Notes under the pieces: model-generated
Told to the model about the DNA's origin: nothing
Databases searched by the model: none
Seen by the model: the letters and a program-made list of their open reading frames with translations, nothing else
Source: Solobacterium sp.
Lineage (GTDB): Bacteria > Bacillota_I > Bacilli_A > Erysipelotrichales > Erysipelotrichaceae
Assembly: GCA_017419465.1 (NCBI GenBank)
Contig: JAFOLE010000081.1
Coordinates: 1 to 8,197 of the forward strand
Direction of reading: 5' to 3'
DNA: 8,197 bases
In this document: piece by piece, positions 1 to 6,207 of the stretch
Numbering within the stretch: position 1 is the first letter of the stretch
Layout: each line of letters starts with the position of its first letter
Made by a program: the position numbers and the translations under genes

Positions 1-983
1 AGATGGAAGACGGAAGCGTATTCTGTAAGGCAACCTCATCCGGATTCCCGCCGGATAATACCGCACCGGAAGCGGATCAGCTGCCCGTACTGCTGTTTGC
101 GCCGGATACCGTATCCACAGCCGATGCGGAAGGAAGCTTTGCGATTGCCGCAATGGCATTCCAGGAAACTGATCCGGACTTTGCAAATCGGTGTCTGGAA
201 GCCGCAAGAAAGGCGGATAAGTATCTTGCCGGACATCGGGATTATACATTGACCATGAATCCGCCGGATATCAGTGCCGGACAGTATCTCGACGACTCTG
301 ATCGGGATGCGCGCTTTACGGCAAAGATGGCACTCTATGCCGCTACCGGAGAGACCGGGTTCCTGGAAGATGCCCGTGATATTTACAACGACGACCGTGA
401 TGCGGTAATCAACTCCGTGTCCTGGAAGAACAACGGCATCTTTGGTGTATATCTGTTTCTGACCAGTCCGAATGGCGAAACCGATGACCCGGAATTCTAT
501 CAGACCATGATGGATGAACTGCGGGATACGGCAGACCATCTCTGCAATATCGCCAACGGCTCCGGATACAATGTTGCCAATACACTCTATGAGTGGGGCA
601 GCAACTCCTTTGTCGCAAACTGCGGAATTGTTCTTGCGATGGCGTATGACATGACCGGGGATCAGAAGTATGAACAGATGGCGATTGAACAGCTGAACTA
701 TATTCTCGGCAAGAACTGTCTTGATTACTGCTTTGTCTCCGGGTTTGGAACACGCAGTCCGAAAAACCAGCATAACCGTCTTACGATTGCCAAGCAGACG
801 ATGATCGAAGGCGCACTGTCCGGCGGACCGGATGCCTCCAGAGAAGATGACATCATGGAAGCCATGCCATGGGAAACACCGGTCGCTAAAATGTACGCAG
901 ATGATCATCGAAGTTTCTCCACCAATGAGGTGGCAGTCTATTACAACTCCGCATTGATCTATCTGATTACGGCAATTGAATAA
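1..983 (+). CDS. Glycoside hydrolase family 9 (cellulase-type endoglucanase), 5'-truncated by window edge
   Basis: This is the C-terminal part of a GH9 catalytic domain, an inverting (alpha/alpha)6-barrel enzyme that normally cleaves beta-1,4-glucan chains. Residue numbers count from the Met codon at base 3. The second GH9 active-site signature matches fully: Y298-x-D300-x4-F305-x3-E309-x-A311-x3-N315-S316, with E309 as the expected catalytic acid. The first signature is nearly complete (V245, S246, G249, R251, H257, R259). The Met at base 3 is probably internal, because the text after it (DGSVFCKATS) aligns with the family's mid-domain DGGVYHKVT block. The N-terminal part, including the DAGD nucleophile/base region, therefore lies off the window, and any signal peptide or N-terminal Ig-like or CBM domain cannot be seen. 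The protein ends straight after the catalytic domain, with no dockerin, CBM or anchor at the C terminus. Family assignment is firm; the exact substrate is inferred. Confidence 0.93.
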   Translation, partial: MEDGSVFCKATSSGFPPDNTAPEADQLPVLLFAPDTVSTADAEGSFAIAAMAFQETDPDFANRCLEAARKADKYLAGHRDYTLTMNPPDISAGQYLDDSDRDARFTAKMALYAATGETGFLEDARDIYNDDRDAVINSVSWKNNGIFGVYLFLTSPNGETDDPEFYQTMMDELRDTADHLCNIANGSGYNVANTLYEWGSNSFVANCGIVLAMAYDMTGDQKYEQMAIEQLNYILGKNCLDYCFVSGFGTRSPKNQHNRLTIAKQTMIEGALSGGPDASREDDIMEAMPWETPVAKMYADDHRSFSTNEVAVYYNSALIYLITAIE

Positions 984-990
984 CCGTGAA

Positions 991-1025
991 TCGGGCAGAA
1001 CTGCACATTCCTGCAGTCTGCCCGA
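991..1025 (+). terminator. Long hairpin downstream of the GH9 gene, probable terminator
   Basis: Arms 991-1005 and 1012-1025 pair over 14 bp with one bulged A, around a 6-base loop (CATTCC), starting 7 bases after the GH9 stop codon. The stem is GC-rich at its base. The following bases (AATCATTGTTG) are not a strong U tract, so termination is inferred from position and stem strength and could be partial or Rho-assisted. Confidence 0.6.
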
Positions 1026-1033
1026 AATCATTG

Positions 1034-1062
1034 TTGAAAAGATTTCATCTCTGTTATAAAAT
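1034..1062 (+). promoter_or_regulatory. Sigma-70-type promoter for the tRNA-Cys/tRNA-Leu unit
   Basis: TTGAAA (1034-1039) and TAAAAT (1057-1062) are separated by 17 bases. The predicted start lies near 1069, about 12 bases before the mature 5' end of tRNA-Cys, which suits a short tRNA leader removed by RNase P. TATAAA at 1055-1060 offers a slightly shifted alternative -10 element. Confidence 0.65.
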
Positions 1063-1080
1063 GATTTGGCATTGATGGAT

Positions 1081-1154
1081 GGTTCCTTAGCCAAGTGGTA
1101 AGGCAACAGACTGCAACTCTGTGATCGCCGGTTCAAGTCCGGCAGGAACCTCCA
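1081..1154 (+). tRNA. tRNA-Cys (anticodon GCA)
   Basis: The cloverleaf folds completely. The 7-bp acceptor stem pairs GGTTCCT (1081-1087) with AGGAACC (1144-1150). The anticodon stem pairs ACAGA with TCTGT around loop CTGCAAC, with anticodon GCA at 1113-1115. The T arm pairs GCCGG with CCGGC around TTCAAGT. The discriminator is U73, as expected for tRNA-Cys, and the CCA end is encoded (1152-1154). A run of seven T residues follows at 1156-1162. Confidence 0.97.
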
Positions 1155-1170
1155 ATTTTTTTATAGATAC

Positions 1171-1254
1171 GGGGACATGGCGGAATCGGCAGACGCAAAG
1201 GACTTAAAATCCTTTGGTGGCAACACCGTGCGGGTTCAAGTCCCGCTGTCCCCA
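1171..1254 (+). tRNA. tRNA-Leu (anticodon UAA)
   Basis: This is a class II tRNA with a long variable arm (TGGTGGCAACACCG). The acceptor stem pairs GGGGACA (1171-1177) with TGTCCCC (1247-1253), and the discriminator is A73. The anticodon stem pairs AAGGA with TCCTT around loop CTTAAAA, with TAA at 1205-1207. The T arm is GCGGG-TTCAAGT-CCCGC. Unlike its neighbour, it has no encoded CCA (TAC follows), so CCA must be added by tRNA nucleotidyltransferase. It starts 16 bases after the tRNA-Cys CCA and is very probably co-transcribed with it. Confidence 0.97.
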
Positions 1255-1263
1255 TACTTAACG

Positions 1264-1286
1264 CCCGCATAACCATGCGGGTTTTT
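1264..1286 (+). terminator. Rho-independent terminator of the tRNA unit
   Basis: A perfect 7-bp stem, CCCGCAT (1264-1270) with ATGCGGG (1275-1281), has a 4-base loop AACC and is followed directly by TTTTT (1282-1286). It lies 9 bases after tRNA-Leu. The 133 bases from here to the next gene contain only the promoter-like element near 1396. Confidence 0.92.
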
Positions 1287-1395
1287 AATATGCGTGACGA
1301 TATCCCGCAGGAATCTGCACATGCGGCGGTTCCGGTATCCCGGTTTTATTGCGCACAAACGCAGTTATGGATTATGCGATTTCCGTCCGTTAACG

Positions 1396-1401
1396 TATAA
1401 T
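1396..1401 (+). promoter_or_regulatory. Probable -10 element of the GtrA/MBOAT/SGNH operon
   Basis: A perfect TATAAT lies 18 bases before the chosen gtrA-like start codon. No good -35 hexamer is visible; TTATGC at 1372-1377, with an 18-base spacer, is the best and is weak. The predicted transcript starts near 1408, giving a leader of about 12 bases. The element lies inside the N-terminal extension of the longer open frame (from 1294), which argues that the extension is not translated. Confidence 0.55.
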
Positions 1402-1419
1402 AGTCAGCGGGTAAAGATT

Positions 1420-1833
1420 ATGTGGAATAAGATTAAGGAAAAGTTTCTGAATAAAAAGTTTCTGACGTTTGGAATCATCGGCGGATTCAATACCGTTGTG
1501 GCGCTGTTATTGAATCATGGATTTATTGCGCTTGGCGCGGAGGTCGGTCTCGCATCGATTCTCGCGGATGCGCTTGCCATGATTCCGTCCTATATTCTGA
1601 ACATGCGGTTCACGTATCACGAAAAAATGTCCTGGAAGAGCTTTGTGACCTTTCCGCTCAGCTATGTGCCGGGCTGGATCATTTCCTTCCTGATCGTAGA
1701 GATTCTGAGCCGCGGATTCGGTGTTCCGGAACAGTGGGCAAAACTGGTTTCCGTTCCGATTTACATTCCGGTCAATTTCCTGTGCATGAGCTTTATTGTC
1801 GGGAAGTTCTCAAAGAAAACAAAGGCGGAGTAA
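1420..1833 (+). CDS. GtrA-like small polytopic membrane protein
   Basis: A 137-residue protein with four predicted membrane helices (about 14-33, 42-60, 75-95, 106-126) and basic ends, the size and topology of the GtrA/DPMS1 family. Recognisable family features are the FGIIGGFNTVVALLL first helix and the NMRFTYH turn (61-67) after helix 2. GtrA-type proteins are thought to help move or present lipid-linked sugars across the membrane during glycan or teichoic-acid decoration. The frame stays open back to 1294, but the ATG at 1420 is preferred: it follows a TATAAT box, and the upstream 42 codons are arginine-rich and unlike the family. The ribosome site is poor (GCGGGTAAAG). No GtrB-type glycosyltransferase lies beside it. 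The next gene follows after 12 bases, so it is probably the first gene of a four-gene unit. Confidence 0.85.
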   Translation: MWNKIKEKFLNKKFLTFGIIGGFNTVVALLLNHGFIALGAEVGLASILADALAMIPSYILNMRFTYHEKMSWKSFVTFPLSYVPGWIISFLIVEILSRGFGVPEQWAKLVSVPIYIPVNFLCMSFIVGKFSKKTKAE

Positions 1834-1845
1834 TCACTGCATAAG

Positions 1846-3384
1846 ATGAAAGCATATATTTTCGCCTTGTCCTTTGTGCTGCTGTTGCTGGCGGAGGGGA
1901 CAGGCGCCTGGTTTAAACGAATCCTTGGAATCGACCGACATGGCTTCAATGCGCCGGTCGGTTTTGCATTGCTGCTGGCAGCCAGTCAGGTGCTGTATTA
2001 TCCGGCGCAGCTGTTTCAGTATTCCTTCCACTGGATTCTGGTCAGCACCGGTATCATTCTGATCGCCGCAGTATTTTTTGTGATCTATGATCTTCCGGAT
2101 ATGAAGGCATCACTCCTGCGGCCGGACAGCCTGCTTGTGCTTGGGGCAGGGGCAGTATTTATTTTTCTGTGCGCCGGACATGATGTGGTAAGCATTACAC
2201 CCGGAGACAATCCGTTTCCAAAGATGATGATGGATGTAAAAGCACCGCAGTTTCAGGGATACTTTCATTTTGCGCTGGCATTTGCAAGATATCTGAATCT
2301 GTCATGCGGCTTCTTCGGCTTAGCACCGGTCGGTTACGGTGCGGCACAGATCTACGGCATGGGTCTTCTTTATGTTCTGATGAGTTCCATGCTGATTGTG
2401 GATATCGTACGGAGACGGGAACTGCGCAATCACTGGTTTGAGTTTGCGCTTGGCATATATCTTCTGATGAACGGAAACTATACGGCGTGGAATCCGGATA
2501 CCGCATGGCTTGGACGTTCCTGGGCGGTACTGTTTACGACCATGGCGGTTTATACCGGCTACCGGTATCTGAAAGAAGAGAATGAGATGACCAAGTATCT
2601 CTGGCTGCCGATCATGACAGCCGGTCTTGCCTGCGACAACAGTTGCGGTCTTTCCGGCATTGCGGTGCTGTACGGATTCATGGTGTATCTCTTTTCGGTA
2701 CATAAGATCCGTTCGCTCTTTGATCTGTTTACGTTTGTGATTCCGCATGTTGCGTATATGGCTGCTGTACTGGCAAGCCGCTGGTGGCCGCCGCTCTCCG
2801 TGTTCCTGGTGATGTTTTATGCATGGTTCTCTTTCCGCCGCTATAAGCGTCCGATTCGGCGATGGATCGCCCGTGCGGAAGAATTCTGTTTTGACCACTA
2901 TAAGGAACTGTTCCTGATTGCCGTGCCGGCAGTCCTCACGATTGCTTCACTGATAATCAGCGCTATGCAGGGATGGAAGGGTATCAGTTCCTATACCTAC
3001 TATTTTTCCGACTTCACGGAAATCGACGGCATGCGTGATTACCTGCTGATCCATTCCGGCATCCTGCAGATTGCACTCAATGTATTCCGCTGGGGCGGTC
3101 TTGTCTGCCTGTTCTGGCTGGCAAAAGAGCCGTGTGACAGGGGTATCCGCGTTGTTCTGGAGGCGGTTCTGCTTGTCTTCCTGAATCCGTTGTGCACACC
3201 GGCCATTTCCTATATGACCGGACCGATGTTCATTCATACGTTCCATGTACTGTTCAATCCGTTTACCGAAGCACTGCTTTTCCTGTATGTATACCGGATG
3301 TTCCAGTGGACGGTGATCGGGCAGTGGGTGCTCGAGATCCTGCTGTGCCTCGGTGCCTTTCTTGGCATTCTCGGAATCCGCTGA
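1846..3384 (+). CDS. Uncharacterised large polytopic membrane protein, 512 aa
   Basis: A 512-residue protein with about a dozen or more hydrophobic segments spread over its whole length, starting with a signal-anchor-like helix (residues 3-17). I do not recognise a defined enzyme family. Conspicuous non-membrane blocks are a polar loop at about 113-142 (HDVVSITPGDNPFPKMMMDV...), a WNPDTAWLGRSW block at 215-226, and a C-terminal block at 446-474 (FLNPLCTP ... HTFHVLFNPFTEA). Such conserved-looking acidic and aromatic loops between helices recall GT-C-type polytopic glycosyltransferases and uncharacterised Bacillota envelope proteins of similar size, but this is an impression, not an assignment. 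Its start lies 12 bases after the gtrA-like stop, with only a distant purine-rich site (GGCGGAG, 1824-1830), suggesting translation depends on the upstream gene. Its place between GtrA and MBOAT genes implies a role in making or exporting the modified surface glycan. Confidence 0.85.
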   Translation: MKAYIFALSFVLLLLAEGTGAWFKRILGIDRHGFNAPVGFALLLAASQVLYYPAQLFQYSFHWILVSTGIILIAAVFFVIYDLPDMKASLLRPDSLLVLGAGAVFIFLCAGHDVVSITPGDNPFPKMMMDVKAPQFQGYFHFALAFARYLNLSCGFFGLAPVGYGAAQIYGMGLLYVLMSSMLIVDIVRRRELRNHWFEFALGIYLLMNGNYTAWNPDTAWLGRSWAVLFTTMAVYTGYRYLKEENEMTKYLWLPIMTAGLACDNSCGLSGIAVLYGFMVYLFSVHKIRSLFDLFTFVIPHVAYMAAVLASRWWPPLSVFLVMFYAWFSFRRYKRPIRRWIARAEEFCFDHYKELFLIAVPAVLTIASLIISAMQGWKGISSYTYYFSDFTEIDGMRDYLLIHSGILQIALNVFRWGGLVCLFWLAKEPCDRGIRVVLEAVLLVFLNPLCTPAISYMTGPMFIHTFHVLFNPFTEALLFLYVYRMFQWTVIGQWVLEILLCLGAFLGILGIR

Positions 3385-3403
3385 GGGGATTCTCCTGGTT
3401 TTC

Positions 3404-3412
3404 TGTTAACAT
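3404..3412 (+). promoter_or_regulatory. Possible extended -10 element directly before the MBOAT gene
   Basis: TG-T-TAACAT fits an extended -10 box imperfectly (TAACAT matches 4 of 6 consensus bases). Exactly six bases separate it from the ATG at 3419, so a transcript starting here would begin at or next to the start codon. There is no clear -35 hexamer and no SD sequence between it and the ATG. It is a weak candidate for an internal, leaderless-type promoter. Confidence 0.3.
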
Positions 3413-3418
3413 AGACAC

Positions 3419-4807
3419 ATGAGTTATATTTCACTGAATTACTATCTTCTGGTTGCGGTTATCTTCGCTGCGTATTATCTCCTGCCCATGCGGGTGCGCT
3501 GGTGCGCACTGCTGGCAGGCAGTGCAGCGTTCTTTTATCTTGCGGATGCGCCGGGTATACCGGCACTTTGCTGGATGATCGTCACCAGTTTTTTTGCGGC
3601 CCGTTTCATGAGGAAACAGAGAGGGTATTTCATCGCTTCGCTTGCGGTATCGGTTCTGCCGTTCTGGATTCATCTTCTGCGGCAGGTTGTTTCCTTTGAG
3701 GTGCCGCGGTTCTTCATTCCGATGGGACTTTCCTATCTTTCCCTGCAGGTGATCGGGTATCTTGCGGATGTCTACAAAGGCAAAACAGCCGCAGAAACAA
3801 ATCTGGCGAAGTATGCACTCTTTGTTTCCTTCTTCCCGCAGGTTGTGCAGGGACCGATTCCGCGGTTTTCAAAACTGGCACCGCAGCTGGCCGAGGGACA
3901 TCGGTTCAATGAAGAAAATGTTCAGCGGGGCTTTCTGAAGATTTTCTGCGGTCTGCTTCTGAAGTTTCTGATTGCGGACCGGGCCGGTATTCCGGCAGCC
4001 GCATTCTATGCGGAGACCGGCGTATACAACGGTGTTTATGCATGGCTTGGCATGTCGATGTTCATGGTACAGCTCTATGCTGATTTCCTTGGCTGCGTAC
4101 TGCTTTCCATGGGTGTGGCACTGCTGTTTGGCATAAAGCTGGAAAACAACTTCAATCATCCGTATTCTTCAAAATCCACGGCGGAGATCTGGAGCCGCTG
4201 GCATATGAGTCTCAGTCAGTGGCTGCGCGATTATATCTATTTTCCGCTCGGCGGTTCCCGGAAGGGCAGACTGCGCAAGTATCTGAACCTCTGTGCGGTA
4301 TTCGTTGTTTCTGCAATCTGGCACGGCATCAGCCTGACGTATCTTGCATGGGGCCTTCTGACGGCCGGCTATCAGATCGTCGGGGAGCTGACGTTTGATC
4401 TGCGGGAAAAACTGTATGCACTTCTGCACGTGCCGGGATGGCTGAAAAACCGGATCCGGAACCTTGTGACGATATTCCTGTTTGTGATGAGTTCGATTCT
4501 GTTCCGCTCGTACGGATTCCGTGCGGTGCTCGCCAATCTTGCAAGTCTTGTACGCGCTTCCTCCATGCCGGAGGAAACCGGACTGCTTGGGCTTTCTGTT
4601 GCTGAATGGGTACTGCTTGCGATTGCATTCCTCTGTTTCGGTATTGTGCAGAAACTGAATGAGAAGCGGGATCTTGAAGGGGAACTGCTTCAGAAGCCGT
4701 GGGGCTTCCGTTATGCGGTATATGTGGTACTGATGCTGGTGGTGCTGATTTTCGGCACCTATGGCTTCGGGTTTGACGCAGGTGCGTTTATTTACGGAGG
4801 GTTTTAA
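3419..4807 (+). CDS. MBOAT family O-acyltransferase (AlgI/DltB/PatA type)
   Basis: A 462-residue polytopic membrane-bound O-acyltransferase. These proteins take an acyl group from a cytoplasmic donor and pass it across the membrane for transfer to a glycan. The N terminus (MSYISLNYYLLV...) is typical of AlgI-like proteins and supports this start. The hallmark block WSRWHMSLSQWLRDYIYFPL at 258-277, ending in GGSRKG, carries conserved H262. The catalytic-type histidine is H302 in AIWHG (299-303), followed by the expected WGLLTAGYQ. The QGPIPRF (144-150) and NFNHPYS (244-250) blocks also fit. One deviation is DFLGCVLLSMG at 222-232, where many relatives have DFSGYSDIAIG. It sits 34 bases after the preceding gene, has no obvious ribosome binding site, and overlaps the next gene by one base. 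Family certain; acyl group (probably acetyl) and acceptor inferred. Confidence 0.93.
   Translation: MSYISLNYYLLVAVIFAAYYLLPMRVRWCALLAGSAAFFYLADAPGIPALCWMIVTSFFAARFMRKQRGYFIASLAVSVLPFWIHLLRQVVSFEVPRFFIPMGLSYLSLQVIGYLADVYKGKTAAETNLAKYALFVSFFPQVVQGPIPRFSKLAPQLAEGHRFNEENVQRGFLKIFCGLLLKFLIADRAGIPAAAFYAETGVYNGVYAWLGMSMFMVQLYADFLGCVLLSMGVALLFGIKLENNFNHPYSSKSTAEIWSRWHMSLSQWLRDYIYFPLGGSRKGRLRKYLNLCAVFVVSAIWHGISLTYLAWGLLTAGYQIVGELTFDLREKLYALLHVPGWLKNRIRNLVTIFLFVMSSILFRSYGFRAVLANLASLVRASSMPEETGLLGLSVAEWVLLAIAFLCFGIVQKLNEKRDLEGELLQKPWGFRYAVYVVLMLVVLIFGTYGFGFDAGAFIYGGF
4796..4801 (+). promoter_or_regulatory. Strong ribosome binding site (GGAGGG) for the SGNH gene
   Basis: GGAGGG lies inside the last codons of the MBOAT gene. 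Two consecutive ATG codons follow, at 4807 and 4810. The second, 8 bases after the site, has the more usual spacing; the first, 5 bases after it, overlaps the MBOAT stop as TAATG. The layout indicates coupled translation of the acyltransferase pair. Confidence 0.8.
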
Positions 4808-6207
4808 TGATGAAAGAAAAGAAATCAGTCCTCCGTCATGCATGTATCCTGCTGGTTACACTGATCCTGATGGCGGTGCTTGCCGGAGAAATATTCAAGC
4901 CAAAATTCCGGAACGACAACTACTGGCCGCTGGATGTCACGTATCAGTCCTTCTATGAAATGGAAAAGGACAGCGTTGATGTGATCTTCCTTGGAAGCTC
5001 GCATGCAATCTCTGCCTTCTCCCCGCAGGAACTCTATGATGAATGCGGTATCCGCAGCTTTAACCTTGGCTCAGAAGAACAGAGCCTGGTGGTCAGTTAT
5101 TACTGGCTGAAGGAAGCACTGCGCTTTCAGAAGCCGCAGGCGGTCGTACTTGATACCGTTGTCTGTTTCCCGTTCATGGAAACGCCGTATAACTGCAATG
5201 AGGCATCCATACGCAAATCAATCGATCCGATGAAATGGTCATCGGTAAAGTTCGAAGCTGTACGTACGATCGGCTCGCTCGATCCCAAGGAGACACTTGC
5301 CAGTTATCTGTTTCCGATCATCCGCTACCATGCACGCTGGAATGATCTTTCCCTCAGTGATATCCGGTTCTTTACAAAGGAGAACACAAGTCTGAAGGGG
5401 TATGCCGTACTCTCGGAAGATACCAGCGATACCGGGTTTGAACCGCTGACACCGAAGACGGGTGTAACACCTGCGGGAATGCAGAATGTGATGCGGACCT
5501 ATCTGGAACGTCTTGTACAGCTGTGCAGTGAAAACGGCATTCAGTTGATTCTGGTCAACACGCCGTATGTGGAGACGACCGCAGAAGTGCATCAGGCGGT
5601 TTCAGACTTTGCGGAAGAACATGCGGTCCGTTATGTGGATTTCAATGAAGCATCCGTCATTGAGGCGATGAACTTTGACTTCCCGCATGATATGGCCGAT
5701 GCAGGTCATGCCAATAACTTCGGTGCGGAAAAGCTGACGGATTATATCGGCAGAATTCTGCTGGAATCCGGCGTACAGGGCAGGGAAGATGCGCAGTATG
5801 AAAACAGCCGCGCGTATTGTGAGCGGCAGCTGAAGAACGCAAATCTTTACCGGATCCAGTCATTCAGTGAATACTACAGTGCAATTGATCCGGATGACTA
5901 TCTGATCTTCATGACCTGGAGCGGTAACGAAGCATCCGCATTGCTGGGTATTGAAGAACGCGGCCCGGCGGCGCTGATGATGGAAGACGGCAATACACAG
6001 ATCTTCCGGGAGCCGCACAGGGAATTCCGGTTTGGAAATCTGATGCATATCGCGCTTGAATCAGATGTGACAAACGGACGGATCCGTGTCTATGATCTGA
6101 CGTATGAACGGAATACCGAAGGACTTCAGGTCGTGCTTCTCGACAAAGAAAAAGGATACGTCATTGACCATTCCGTCTTTGACGCATCCGGTAATCGGAT
6201 TCAGTGA
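4807..6207 (+). CDS. Membrane-anchored SGNH/AlgX-AlgJ/DltD-like acyltransfer partner with extra C-terminal domain
   Basis: A 466-residue protein with one N-terminal membrane helix (about 10-27), so the rest should be extracytoplasmic. It has an SGNH-hydrolase-like fold: VIFLGSSHA at 59-67 supplies the GxSH nucleophile motif (S65), NLG (86-88) the oxyanion-type Gly/Asn region, VNTP (250-253) a later Asn block, and DAGH (298-301) the Asp-x-x-His pair of the triad. This matches AlgJ/AlgX, PatB and DltD partners that receive an acyl group from an MBOAT protein and place it on a glycan. The direct translational coupling to the MBOAT gene supports that pairing. After the SGNH domain, roughly 345-466 form a separate beta-rich region (YLIFMTWSG ... 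VYDLTYERNTEGLQVVLLD ... IDHSVFDASG) resembling the ILEI/PANDER-like accessory domain seen on some Bacillota envelope proteins; this is recalled, not searched. The start may be at 4807 or 4810. Confidence 0.87.
   Translation: MMKEKKSVLRHACILLVTLILMAVLAGEIFKPKFRNDNYWPLDVTYQSFYEMEKDSVDVIFLGSSHAISAFSPQELYDECGIRSFNLGSEEQSLVVSYYWLKEALRFQKPQAVVLDTVVCFPFMETPYNCNEASIRKSIDPMKWSSVKFEAVRTIGSLDPKETLASYLFPIIRYHARWNDLSLSDIRFFTKENTSLKGYAVLSEDTSDTGFEPLTPKTGVTPAGMQNVMRTYLERLVQLCSENGIQLILVNTPYVETTAEVHQAVSDFAEEHAVRYVDFNEASVIEAMNFDFPHDMADAGHANNFGAEKLTDYIGRILLESGVQGREDAQYENSRAYCERQLKNANLYRIQSFSEYYSAIDPDDYLIFMTWSGNEASALLGIEERGPAALMMEDGNTQIFREPHREFRFGNLMHIALESDVTNGRIRVYDLTYERNTEGLQVVLLDKEKGYVIDHSVFDASGNRIQ

Noticed and set aside
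36..1136. Long open frame (366 codons) on the minus strand opposite the GH9 gene
   Set aside because: It runs through the terminator hairpin and into the tRNA-Cys gene, has a Cys/Arg/Ile-rich composition without domain motifs, and lies antisense to a gene with intact GH9 signatures. It is a shadow frame.
1294..1419. N-terminal extension of the GtrA-like gene (42 extra codons)
   Set aside because: It starts 8 bases after the tRNA terminator, is arginine-rich and unlike GtrA proteins, and contains the TATAAT box; the ATG at 1420 gives a normal family length.
2320..2898. Minus-strand open frame of 192 codons within the 512-aa membrane protein gene
   Set aside because: Its composition is that of a reverse-frame shadow (His/Arg/Lys-rich, no motifs), and the plus-strand frame is clearly a membrane protein in an operon.
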